Assembly (NCBI GenBank): GCA_964501335.1
Contig: CAZCTC010000004.1
Location: 62,001 to 126,000, forward strand
Reading direction: 5' to 3'
DNA: 64,000 nucleotides
Source of the DNA: CAZCTC01 sp964501335
GTDB taxonomy: Bacteria; Chloroflexota; Anaerolineae; B4-G1; SLSP01
Positions 17,932 to 25,123 of this stretch are shown here, in pieces. Within the stretch, counting starts at the first letter, position 1. The number at the start of each line of letters is the position of its first letter. The notes under the pieces were generated by a model. It was not told the origin of the DNA, ran no database searches, and was given only the letters and a program-made list of their open reading frames with translations. The translations under genes were made by a program, and so were the position numbers.

Positions 17932-19116
17932 CTAGGGATACGAGGTTATAAGGGTGAGGTTGAGGCCATTGATGTAATCAATGGCCATGTAGATGGCGTC
18001 ATTGACATCTTCGCCGGGCTGCCCGCTGTGGATGCCGATGGCGGTATGTTCGATAAACCAGGGGCCGCCGCTGTCGCCGGCTTGCGAGAGGTCACGGTAG
18101 CCGGCTGTGTTGTCGACTCGAATGAAGGTGTTCGAGGTGTTGGGAATATAGCTGACCTGGTAGTTTTTATTGAGGATGAAGCCGCAGGTGTATTTGCTGG
18201 TCTTGCCGTATTTGCAGACGTAATTTCCGACGGCCTGATCAATGCGCCAGCGCATGCCGGTGATTTCGCGGGTTTCGCCGTTGGCCCACCATTGAATCCG
18301 GTTTATAGGGATAAAGTCAGGGGCGGTATGCCATTGCAGATCATAGGTTCTGCCGAAGAGTTCCTCTTTAAAGGGGAGCAGTTTTCCCATGTAGGTTTGT
18401 TGGTCGGGGCAGTGCCCCGCCGTGACGATACCCCGGCTGCCGTCGGCTTTTTTGACGGTGAAGGCGTTGGTGCACCCATTGATGGTCAGCCCGCCGTAGA
18501 TCGCGGCGTCCGGTTTGCCCATGGCGGGGACGACGACGATATCGATGCTGGTATCCAGGACCGTTTTTTGTTGGGCGAGGGTTTGGAGGAGTACCTGGCG
18601 GTCCAGGACGTAGAGTTTGACTTTGTTCTCCTGCACGCTGATGTCGGATTCGAAGGAGAGGTCGGTTTTAGTCAGAACGGCGATGATTTTGTTCTGGGCT
18701 TCATCCAGATATCGCAGGGTATAGCGGGCGGTGCGGACTTCGATTTCGGGGGCCAGTTTGCTGCCGAGGAGATAGGGTTTGAGCGTTTCTTCGCCGTTTT
18801 CGGTGAACTGGATGATGATTTTGTAGGAGGGGGTATGTTCCTGCCAGAGGCCGGCATAGGTATCGGCTTCCTTTTGGCTTAATTGATTATCTAAAACGCC
18901 GACCAGTTCCTGTAAATCGAACCGATTTTCGGCCTCTTCGACGGTAACGCCGAGGTTTTCGGCGTAGATTTTGGCGTCGACGGAGACGGTATCGGCATTC
19001 ATGGAGTTGTCGGAGGTGGGGGGCGGCGAGGTTTGCGGTAGATTTTGACTGGAGGTTAAAGCGAGCAGCAGTGCAATCCAAATTATAAGCAGGTGTCGGT
19101 TGTAGATGTGTACCAT
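17932..19116 (-). CDS. Secreted trypsin-like serine protease with long propeptide (S1 family)
   Basis: The 394-residue product has an N-terminal signal or membrane anchor (LLIIWIALLLALTSS), a pro-region of about 190 residues and a C-terminal chymotrypsin-fold domain. The triad is visible as H235 (VTAGHC), D259 (TYDLQW) and S349 (QAGDSGGPW). Cysteines at 215/236 and 301/311 could form disulfides. The layout resembles streptogrisin/alpha-lytic proteases, whose pro-regions act as folding chaperones; that role is inferred here. The ATG follows AAAGGAA. It stands between two copies of the core-plus-hairpin repeat. The target is unknown. Confidence 0.85.
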   Translation of the reverse strand: MVHIYNRHLLIIWIALLLALTSSQNLPQTSPPPTSDNSMNADTVSVDAKIYAENLGVTVEEAENRFDLQELVGVLDNQLSQKEADTYAGLWQEHTPSYKIIIQFTENGEETLKPYLLGSKLAPEIEVRTARYTLRYLDEAQNKIIAVLTKTDLSFESDISVQENKVKLYVLDRQVLLQTLAQQKTVLDTSIDIVVVPAMGKPDAAIYGGLTINGCTNAFTVKKADGSRGIVTAGHCPDQQTYMGKLLPFKEELFGRTYDLQWHTAPDFIPINRIQWWANGETREITGMRWRIDQAVGNYVCKYGKTSKYTCGFILNKNYQVSYIPNTSNTFIRVDNTAGYRDLSQAGDSGGPWFIEHTAIGIHSGQPGEDVNDAIYMAIDYINGLNLTLITSYP

Positions 19117-19245
19117 TTTTCTATTCCTTTCTGTTTGAGGTAGTCGGTTTAGGGTCTGTAGCTATTGTTCTGGGGGAGCAGGGGGAGGACAAGTATAAAA
19201 AAGGAATAGTGGGGATAGAGATTGATCTATCTGGGTGGCCCGTTT

Positions 19246-19356
19246 TTTGCGTTCCGCAACAGGTACTTTTCAGGTAAGAAGTGACGCGCTGGACAGGCAG
19301 AGAGCGTTATTTTTTAATGTTTTCGGCGGCTTTCTGAAGCCGCCGAAAACATTACA
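19246..19356 (+). repeat. Core-plus-hairpin repeat, copy C
   Basis: The core GCGTTCCGCAACAGGTACTT ... GACGCGCTGGA ... GAGAGCG precedes a hairpin at 19316-19353 with arms AATGTTTTCGGCGGCTT and loop TCTG. It lies in the 249-bp gap between the protease gene and purA; nothing else is recognised in the gap. Confidence 0.85.
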
Positions 19357-19365
19357 GGTTTTTGC

Positions 19366-20649
19366 TCAGCACAAAATCAGGGCTTCGCGTTCCGGGCCGA
19401 CGCCGATGCAGGTGATGGGCAGGCCGGTGAGCAATTCGATGCGGGAAAGATAATTGCGGGCGGCAAGGGGCAGATCTTCGCGGCGGCGGATGTTGTGCAG
19501 CTCTTCGGTCCAACCGGGCCATTCTTCGTAGACCGGGCGGGCGTCAGCCAGCTCTTCAATACCCCATTCGGCCGGGAATTCGGTGGTGCGGCGGCCGTTG
19601 ATTTCGTAGGCGACGGCAATTTTGAGGGTGGGGAGGCCGCTGAGGATGTCGAGTTTGGTGAGGGCCAGTTCGGTGATGCCGTTGACGCGGGTGGCGTAAC
19701 GGAGGATGACGGCGTCGAGCCAGCCGCAACGCCGCGGACGTCCGGTGGTGGTGCCGAATTCATGGCCGACGTTGCGGATACGTTCGCCGGTTTCATCTTC
19801 CAGTTCGGTGGGGAAGGGGCCGGCGCCGACGCGGGTGGTGTAGGCCTTGGCGACGCCGAGGACCTGGGTGACCTCCCGGGGGCCGAAGCCCAGCCCGGTG
19901 AGGGCGCCGCCGGCGATGGCATTGGAACTGGTGACGAAGGGATAGGTGCCGTGGTCGATATCCAGCAGGGTGCCCTGGGCGCCTTCGCAGAGGATCTGGT
20001 TGCCTTTGAGCAGGGATTCGTGAACCAGGAGGGAGCCGTCGACGAGGTGGTGGGCGAGGATGCGCGCGGCGGCCTGCAGTTGGGCGACCCAGCCGTCGAT
20101 TTCGATGGGCTGCAGGCCGTAGAGGTCGCGCAGGCGGGTATTGTGAGCTTCCATAAGGTTGCGGGCGGCGGCGGCGAAGGCTTCGGGATCGCGCATCTGG
20201 CCGGCGCGCAGGTTGACGCGGGAGGCTTTGTCGGCGTAGGCGGGCCCGATGCCCCGGCCGGTGGTGCCGATGGCCGAGCTGCCGCGTTGGGTTTCCGAAG
20301 CGCCGTCGAGATGGGTGTGGCTGGGGAGGATGAGGTGGGCGGCGGCGGAGATCTTCAACCGTTCCGGGGTGACTTCGATCCCGGCCTGATGGAGGGTTTC
20401 GATTTCTTCGAGCAATTTGAGCGGATTGATGACGGTGCCGGAACCGATGAGGCAGGTGGCCTGGGGATAGAGAATTCCGGAGGGGATGAGGTGGAGGGCC
20501 AGGACGTGGCCTTCTGCGACGACCGTATGGCCGGCGTTGTTGCCGCCGTTGTAGCGGGCGACGAGGTCGGCGCGGGCGGCATAATAATCGACGACGCGGC
20601 CCTTGCCTTCGTCGCCCCATTGGGCTCCAATAATGATCATGGCTGGCAT
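19366..20649 (-). CDS. purA: Adenylosuccinate synthetase
   Basis: GTP-dependent ligase that joins IMP and aspartate to form adenylosuccinate, the first committed step to AMP. The 427-residue length is normal. The N-terminal P-loop-like QWGDEGKGR and the NGGNNAGHTVV motif are intact, as are GTTGRGIGPAY and the TTTGRPRRCGWLDAV segment. ATG at 20649 follows CTTAAGGAGA on the minus strand; a second ATG three codons on is less well placed. The cdd gene lies upstream in the same direction, separated by the copy D hairpin. Confidence 0.95.
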   Translation of the reverse strand: MPAMIIIGAQWGDEGKGRVVDYYAARADLVARYNGGNNAGHTVVAEGHVLALHLIPSGILYPQATCLIGSGTVINPLKLLEEIETLHQAGIEVTPERLKISAAAHLILPSHTHLDGASETQRGSSAIGTTGRGIGPAYADKASRVNLRAGQMRDPEAFAAAARNLMEAHNTRLRDLYGLQPIEIDGWVAQLQAAARILAHHLVDGSLLVHESLLKGNQILCEGAQGTLLDIDHGTYPFVTSSNAIAGGALTGLGFGPREVTQVLGVAKAYTTRVGAGPFPTELEDETGERIRNVGHEFGTTTGRPRRCGWLDAVILRYATRVNGITELALTKLDILSGLPTLKIAVAYEINGRRTTEFPAEWGIEELADARPVYEEWPGWTEELHNIRRREDLPLAARNYLSRIELLTGLPITCIGVGPEREALILC

Positions 20650-20671
20650 GGCGTTCTCCTTAAGGAGGATA

Positions 20672-20714
20672 TTTATTTTTCGCGCGTCCTTGAAGAGGAC
20701 GCGCGAAAAATAAA
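20672..20714. repeat. Hairpin without core, copy D
   Basis: A 19-bp perfect stem (TTTATTTTTCGCGCGTCCT) with loop TGAAG lies between cdd and purA. The arms are unlike copies A-C but have the same build, an A/T outer part and a G/C inner part. No core sequence adjoins it. It could also end cdd transcripts. Confidence 0.75.
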
Positions 20715-20765
20715 GTTATCTATCCGTGGAATGATATTACCTTTTTACCACAAAGACGGGAGCTT

Positions 20766-21194
20766 TCAAGCCGGCGGGCAGGGCGGGAGGGCGGGCAGAT
20801 CGTCGGCGGAGAAACTTTCGGGAAGCAGGGCGCCGAGAGTGGTTTCCCGGACCGGGCCGCCTTCGGTGCCGATGATGACGAGGGTGTCGACGGTGCCGAA
20901 TTCGCGGATGGTCTGGCGGCAGGCGCCGCAGGGGGTGCCCCCGTTGGAGGTTACGACGGCGATGGCGACGATTTTAAGGGCGCCTTCCGAGACGGCTTTG
21001 AAGATGGCGACCCGTTCGGCGCAGAGTCCCAGAGGGTAGACGGCATTTTCAATATTGCAGCCATCGAAAATCCGTCCATTCTCGGTTAAGACGGCCGCTC
21101 CCACGGCATAGTGAGAGTAGGGTACATAGGCAGCTTCGCGGGCCTTCGTGGCCCGCGAAATCAATTCATCCCGGTTCAATGATGTGAGGGTCAT
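20766..21194 (-). CDS. cdd: Cytidine deaminase
   Basis: Zinc-dependent deaminase converting cytidine and deoxycytidine to uridine forms in pyrimidine salvage. The 142-residue product is the homotetrameric type. The zinc and catalytic residues are present in LCAER (C58, E60) and TPCGACRQ (C89, C92), and the substrate-binding GCNIENA motif is intact. The C-terminus is extended by a proline-rich tail (DLPALPPCPPA). It follows the CorC gene in the same direction with a 92-nt gap. Confidence 0.93.
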   Translation of the reverse strand: MTLTSLNRDELISRATKAREAAYVPYSHYAVGAAVLTENGRIFDGCNIENAVYPLGLCAERVAIFKAVSEGALKIVAIAVVTSNGGTPCGACRQTIREFGTVDTLVIIGTEGGPVRETTLGALLPESFSADDLPALPPCPPA

Positions 21195-21286
21195 AGTTAT
21201 TGGGACAGCTCATCCTGGGGGTGGGCTGTCTTCCTCCTTTCTTTGGATCTATAGTTTTTAGATTTCCGACAATTTTGGGTTTGCTA

Positions 21287-22600
21287 TCAGGTTTGAGGTG
21301 GGGCAGGTTCTTCTTCCTCTTTCGCGGGCTCGGTGAGCTCGGGAATCCGCAGGGCGCGGACTTTGCGTATCCGACGGCCGGCAATTTCGACTACCTGGAA
21401 TTCAATTTGGTCAAAGACCAGGCGTTCACCTACCGTGGGAATGTGGCCTAATTGATTGTAGACAAAGCCTCCGAGGGAGTCGGCTTCTTCTAACGGCATA
21501 GGGATGTCCAGCAGTTCCTGGACATCGTCGAGCGGGATGCGGGCGTCGAAGAGGTAGCCTTCTTCGCCCAGGGAGATGGCATCGGGCTCTTCGCGGTCGT
21601 ATTCGTCCTGGATTTCGCCGACGATTTCTTCGACGATGTCTTCCAGGGTTACCAATCCGGCGACGCCGCCATATTCATCAACTACAATGGCCTGTTGGAT
21701 TTTTTTGAGCTGCATTTCGCGCAACAGGTCGTCGAGCCGTTTGGATTCGGGGATGAAGTAGGCCGGGCGCAGGATTTGATTGATCAGGGGGGGGAGGGTG
21801 TTGGTGTTGTAATGTTGCAGCAGGTCTTTGACGTAGAGGACCCCGATGATGTTGTCGATGGTTTCGGCGTAGACGGGGAAACGGGAATGACCGCTGGCGA
21901 CGATGGTGGCCATGACGGCCGGCATGGGCGTGCGTACGTCGATGGCGACGATGTCGATGCGGGGGATCATGATCTCACGGGTGAGAGTGTCGCTTAACTG
22001 GAAGATGGAATAGATCATGGCGCGTTCTTCTTCTTCGATGATGCCTTCCTGTTCTCCTGCTGTTACCAGGGTTTTGATTTGTTCTTCTGTGATGAGGGAT
22101 TCGCGTTCCAGTTTTTTGCCGCCGAGCCAGGCGGAGAAGGCGTTGCCGAGGGTCAGTGCGGAGCCGGAAAAGGGGCGGAGGAGCCAGTGAAGGCCGCGGC
22201 TGAAGTCGAGGGTCCGCTCCTGCCAGGATTCGGGCAGGGTGTGGCTGAGGGCTTCGGGGCCCAGATGGCCCAGGCTGAGGTTGATCCAGGTGAGGATGAG
22301 CAGGATAGCGGCGGTGAGGAGGGGATCGAGATAGGTCACCGGGGTGGTGTCGGCCGGTACGAGGCGCGGGCGGATCAATGCGGTCAGGTCGCCGACGCCA
22401 GAAACAAAGAAGCTGCCGGCCAGGATGAGGATCAATGCATCCAGAGCTGCGCTGATCCGGGTGATCTCGGGCCGGCCTTTTTCCGGTTCGTCCTCAGAAT
22501 TCCAGCGGGCGCGTATGACGACGGCCCGGATTGTGGAAAGCAAACCCTGGATCAGCAGCAGCAGAAAGAGCTTCCAAAAGGTCCTAACGCTTGGATCCAC
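21287..22600 (-). CDS. CNNM/CorC-type membrane protein with CBS pair and CorC_HlyC domain
   Basis: The 437-residue protein is of the hemolysin C/CorC family, linked to magnesium or cobalt homeostasis. Three hydrophobic segments (about 8-30, 52-76, 88-113) form a short membrane domain that only weakly resembles DUF21. Two CBS domains follow at about 210-330 (MIPRIDIVAID, HSRFPVY, VVDEYGGVAGLVTLEDIVEEIVGEIQ is the classic end), then a CorC_HlyC domain at 345-425 (LDIPMPLEEADSLGGFV). The GTG start at 22600 follows AAGGAGAAA and overlaps the glmU stop by 17 nt, so the two are co-translated. Confidence 0.85.
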   Translation of the reverse strand: MDPSVRTFWKLFLLLLIQGLLSTIRAVVIRARWNSEDEPEKGRPEITRISAALDALILILAGSFFVSGVGDLTALIRPRLVPADTTPVTYLDPLLTAAILLILTWINLSLGHLGPEALSHTLPESWQERTLDFSRGLHWLLRPFSGSALTLGNAFSAWLGGKKLERESLITEEQIKTLVTAGEQEGIIEEEERAMIYSIFQLSDTLTREIMIPRIDIVAIDVRTPMPAVMATIVASGHSRFPVYAETIDNIIGVLYVKDLLQHYNTNTLPPLINQILRPAYFIPESKRLDDLLREMQLKKIQQAIVVDEYGGVAGLVTLEDIVEEIVGEIQDEYDREEPDAISLGEEGYLFDARIPLDDVQELLDIPMPLEEADSLGGFVYNQLGHIPTVGERLVFDQIEFQVVEIAGRRIRKVRALRIPELTEPAKEEEEPAPPQT

Positions 22601-23981
22601 TTTCTCCTTGTTCCTCCATCGTTTGCGTCGGGGGTTCTTCGGTGGCGTGGATGCGCGCCGGGACTCCGTAGGCGACCGAGTGCGGGGGAAGATCGTGAGT
22701 CACGACCGATCCAGCACCGGTTTTGGCTCCGGTGCCGATATGTAACGGTGCGACCAACATGGTATCCGAACCGATGAAGACATCGGCTTCGATCACGGTG
22801 GGGTGTTTGCGTTTGCCGTCATAGTTGCAGGTGATGGTGCCGGCGCCGATGTTGACGTTGGGGCCGATTTGGGCATCGCCCAGATAGCTGAAGTGGCCCA
22901 TTTTGGAGCCGGGGCCGAGGGTGCTGTTTTTCATTTCGCCGAAGTTGCCCATGTGGGCGCCGACACAGAGCCGGGCGCCTTTGCGCAGGTGGCCGAAGGG
23001 ACCGATGTTGCTTTCGTCTTCCATGACGGCTTCTTCGACGATGGAGGCCTGGACCCGGCAGCGGTTGCCGATGGTGGCGGCTTCGATGAGAGTGTTGGGC
23101 CCGAGTTCGCAATGGGTGCCGATGGTGGTTTGGCCGCGCAGGTGGGTGTTGGGATAGATGACCGTTTCCTGGCCGATGGTGACGTCGGGTTCGATGTAGG
23201 TGGTTGCGGGATCGATCAGGGTGACGCCGGCCAGCATCCAGTGTTCGTTGATGCGGCGGCGCAGGGCGGTTTCGGCGACGGCCAGATCGACGCGGGTGTT
23301 GATGCCGAGACCTTCGTCGGATTCGTGGACGGGGACGGCGATCACGCCGGCGGGGGTGGCGGCCGCCATGGCGATCAGGTCGGTGAGGTAGTATTCCCCT
23401 TTGCGGGCGCTGGGTTGGATGTGGGGGAGGTTTTCCCAGAGGAAGGGGGCGTTGAAGAGGTAGATGCCGGTGTTGAGTTCGCGGAGGGCGGCGATTTCGG
23501 GCGAGGCTTCGTGGTCTTCGACGATGGCGCGGACGGTGCCGTCGGGGTCGCGGACGATGCGGCCGAAACCTCGAGGATCGGGGCGTTCGACGCTCAAGAC
23601 GGAGAGGAGGGCGCCGGAGTTTTCGTGGGCGGCGATGAGGCGTTGCAGGCTTTCCATTTGCAGCAGCGGCATGTCGCCGTAAAGGATCAGGACGGGAGCG
23701 GTGCTTTTGCTCAGGAGGGGGGCCGCCTGCATGACGGCGTGACCGGTGCCGAGCCGTTCGTGTTGGATGACGCAGCGGGCCTGGTCACCGACCCAGGTTT
23801 CGATTTCGGCGGCGGTTTCAGGACCTGCGATGAGGACGGGGGGGATGGGGCTGAGCTGACGCGCCAGGTTGAGGGGGTAGTGCAGGATGGGCCGGCCTCC
23901 TAAGGGGTGCAGGATTTTGGGGCGTTCAGATTTAAAGCGGGTGCTTTTGCCGGCGGCCAGGATGACGATCGATAGCGACAT
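22584..23981 (-). CDS. glmU: Bifunctional GlmU: GlcNAc-1-P uridyltransferase / GlcN-1-P acetyltransferase
   Basis: Makes UDP-GlcNAc from glucosamine-1-phosphate in two steps for peptidoglycan and glycan synthesis. The N-terminal pyrophosphorylase half begins ILAAGKSTRFKSERPKILHP with the GxGTxMxS/P-type loop, followed by LYGDMPLL. The C-terminal half is a left-handed beta-helix of hexapeptides ending in the acetyltransferase site (HMGNFGEMKNS, GAGTITCNYDG). Length 465 is normal. ATG at 23981 follows AAAGGAA. An in-frame ATG at 24074 would extend it by 31 codons through a terminator hairpin and has no ribosome site, so it is rejected. A promoter and a structured leader lie upstream. Confidence 0.93.
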   Translation of the reverse strand: MSLSIVILAAGKSTRFKSERPKILHPLGGRPILHYPLNLARQLSPIPPVLIAGPETAAEIETWVGDQARCVIQHERLGTGHAVMQAAPLLSKSTAPVLILYGDMPLLQMESLQRLIAAHENSGALLSVLSVERPDPRGFGRIVRDPDGTVRAIVEDHEASPEIAALRELNTGIYLFNAPFLWENLPHIQPSARKGEYYLTDLIAMAAATPAGVIAVPVHESDEGLGINTRVDLAVAETALRRRINEHWMLAGVTLIDPATTYIEPDVTIGQETVIYPNTHLRGQTTIGTHCELGPNTLIEAATIGNRCRVQASIVEEAVMEDESNIGPFGHLRKGARLCVGAHMGNFGEMKNSTLGPGSKMGHFSYLGDAQIGPNVNIGAGTITCNYDGKRKHPTVIEADVFIGSDTMLVAPLHIGTGAKTGAGSVVTHDLPPHSVAYGVPARIHATEEPPTQTMEEQGESGSKR

Positions 23982-24007
23982 AGGGAGTTCCTTTCTTTCC
24001 ACGGAAC

Positions 24008-24054
24008 AAAAAAGCCCGGTTGTTTCGGTGGGGGCCGAGACTTCCAGGCTTTTT
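24008..24054 (-). terminator. Terminator-like hairpin in the glmU leader
   Basis: On the minus strand AAAAAGCCTGG pairs with CCGGGCTTTTTT (one wobble) around an inner TCGG/CCGA stem, and ends in a T-run 27 nt before the glmU ATG. A terminator placed between promoter and ribosome site suggests attenuation of glmU and the downstream corC-like gene. Confidence 0.6.
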
Positions 24055-24207
24055 GTAATGGTTGAATGATTCATGGAATAGGTGTATGACCGGATAGGTC
24101 GTCCCCGGCATCTCTTGTGCGGCGGTTGCCGGATGAGTGGGGCGAGGGCGACGGGCCTTTAATTTAGGGAAACGCTTCCATTATAGCATAGGGAGGTGGA
24201 AGCGCAA
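24055..24207 (-). promoter_or_regulatory. glmU promoter and structured leader
   Basis: On the minus strand, -35 TTGCGC (24202-24207), a 16-nt spacer, and an extended -10 TGCTATAAT (TATAAT at 24180-24185) predict a start near 24173. The leader of about 190 nt has nested pairings (GUCG with CGAC, CCCC with GGGG, CAUC with GAUG) around a CCGGCAACC segment, then the terminator-like hairpin. No riboswitch class is assigned. Confidence 0.55.
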
Positions 24208-24245
24208 ATTCTCTTTTTTCATTATTTCGCGCGCCGTCTGCGGCG

Positions 24246-24537
24246 TGGTAGGTCCCCAGGGAACCGTGGTCGCCAAATAAAATTGCCAAAAGGTGCCTTG
24301 AAGTTCCCCCTGCTTCGCACCCCCTGCCCCTCTTTCCCCCGAGGGAAAGGGGGGATAACTAAGCATTTTGGGCGCGCTGCAAAGCAGCGCGCCCAAAATG
24401 CAGTTAATATTCCCCCCTTTGCGTAGCATCCCGCTTGCGGGAGAAAAGGGGGGAAGGGGGGATATGAGGGGGAGAAAAAACATTTTTGGCACGCTTTTTT
24501 GCGAGAAAAATTCATCCACGGTTAACTGTAGTCCTAC
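24246..24537. mobile_element. Non-coding 292-bp insertion in the loop of hairpin E
   Basis: The segment is flanked by the 8-bp direct repeat CTGCGGCG. Its ends carry short matching inverted bases (GGTAGG near the left, CCTAC at the right). It has no plausible gene. Inside are C-rich and G-rich runs that could pair (CCCCTCTTTCCCCC against GGGGGGAAGGGGGG) and a further perfect hairpin at 24363-24401 with arms GCATTTTGGGCGCGCTGC. It looks like a small non-autonomous transposable element. Confidence 0.6.
24363..24401. repeat. Hairpin copy F inside the 292-bp insertion
   Basis: An 18-bp perfect stem with loop AAA, flanked by AACT and AGTT that extend the pairing. The arm sequence differs from all other copies but keeps the A/T outer, G/C inner design. 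Confidence 0.75.
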
Positions 24538-24570
24538 CTGCGGCGCGCGAAATAATAGTTATGTGTATTT

Positions 24571-24640
24571 CAGCGTCCCGCAGAGGGTTTTTGTGCGGTG
24601 CGAAGCGACGCGCGGTGCGAAGCAGGAAGAGAGAGTTTTT
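24571..24640 (+). repeat. Core of repeat G, separated from its hairpin
   Basis: CAGCGTCCCGCAGAGGG ... CGACGCGCGGTGCGAAGCAG ... GAGAGAGTTTTT is a core with no hairpin directly after it. The TIR-bounded element 24641-24832 follows, and the hairpin at 24845-24880 lies just beyond that element, as if the two halves were pushed apart. Confidence 0.7.
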
Positions 24641-24832
24641 CGACCTGTGCGGTTGTTCCTTCACAAGGATGAAAAACAGTTTTCGCGTCCCGCAACAGGT
24701 GCTTTCCTGGTAAAAAACGACGCGCTGGATGGGAAAAGAGGGTTATTTTTTATTCATTTTTCGGCGGCTTCAGAAAGCCGCCGAAAAATGGCCTGTTCTT
24801 TCCCATGTTTTCCGGGCTAACCGCACAGGTCG
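24641..24832 (+). mobile_element. 192-bp MITE-like element with 14-bp TIRs and 7-bp TSD
   Basis: CGACCTGTGCGGTT at 24641-24654 is matched by its exact complement at 24819-24832. The flanking bases AGTTTTT (24634-24640 and 24833-24839) are directly repeated. The element has no gene but carries its own core (TCGCGTCCCGCAACAGG ... CGACGCGCTGGATG) and a hairpin at 24755-24790 with loop on arms CATTTTTCGGCGGCTT. Partial versions of the same terminal repeat occur at 51805-51818 and 55270-55283. Confidence 0.75.
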
Positions 24833-24844
24833 AGTTTTTTGTTT

Positions 24845-24880
24845 GTGTTTTTGCGTGCATTCTGATGCACGCAAAAACAC
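24845..24880. repeat. Hairpin copy I (partner of core G)
   Basis: Arms GTGTTTTTGCGTGCAT pair perfectly across loop TCTG. It lies just after the right flank of the 192-bp element. Confidence 0.8.
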
Positions 24881-24929
24881 GGGTTTTTTATTATTGCTTT
24901 TGGGGGCGCCGGGTATAGGGGCATTTTTT

Positions 24930-24992
24930 GTGAGTCGCAGGGGGTTTTGGGGGCGGTGGGAAGCGACGCGCGGGAGAGGAAGAGAGAGTTTG
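24930..24992 (+). repeat. Core fragment P without hairpin
   Basis: TGAGTCGCAGGGGGTTTT ... AAGCGACGCGCGGG ... GAGAGAGTTT matches the core of the other copies but no hairpin follows. Together with copies E-I it fills most of the 1.05-kb gap between glmU and the Wzt gene; no gene is supported in that gap. Confidence 0.6.
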
Positions 24993-25070
24993 TTTTCAGG
25001 CTTGTTGAGGGCGCTCCTACGGGGAATGACGTTGGGCGGACTTTTTACTTATAGGGGGTATGTTATAATG

Positions 25071-25079
25071 GGGCGCGGT
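25071..25079 (+). promoter_or_regulatory. Extended -10 element upstream of the glycan cluster
   Basis: TGTTATAAT, 45 nt before the GTG start at 25124, matches the extended -10 form. No -35 match is seen. Confidence 0.5.
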
Positions 25080-25123
25080 ACCTCTTATTTGCCTGCTGCG
25101 AGCGGGCCAGAACAGGAAGTTCA

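Larger units (their letters stand above)
24221..24556. repeat. Hairpin copy E, split by an insertion
   Basis: ATTATTTCGCGCGCCG at 24221-24236 and its exact complement at 24541-24556 would form one perfect 16-bp stem with loop TCTG if the 300 bp between them were removed. The loop and adjoining bases CTGCGGCG are duplicated at 24238-24245 and 24538-24545, as expected for a target-site duplication. Confidence 0.75.

Noticed and set aside
19495..21039. 514-codon plus-strand frame opposite purA and cdd
   Set aside because: Glycine/alanine/aspartate-rich shadow of purA and cdd, which carry complete family motifs on the minus strand.
22803..23903. 366-codon plus-strand frame opposite glmU
   Set aside because: Antisense shadow of a well-identified GlmU; low-complexity Gly/Asp/Val composition and no ribosome site.
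24055..24173. Resemblance of the glmU leader (GGCAACC, GCCGGGG) to SAM-type riboswitches
   Set aside because: Only short matches; the characteristic helices and spacing of SAM-I or SAM-IV could not be drawn, and glmU is not a methionine-pathway gene.
24246..24537. Possible small genes inside the 292-bp insertion
   Set aside because: Open frames there are low-complexity translations of C- and G-runs without ribosome sites.
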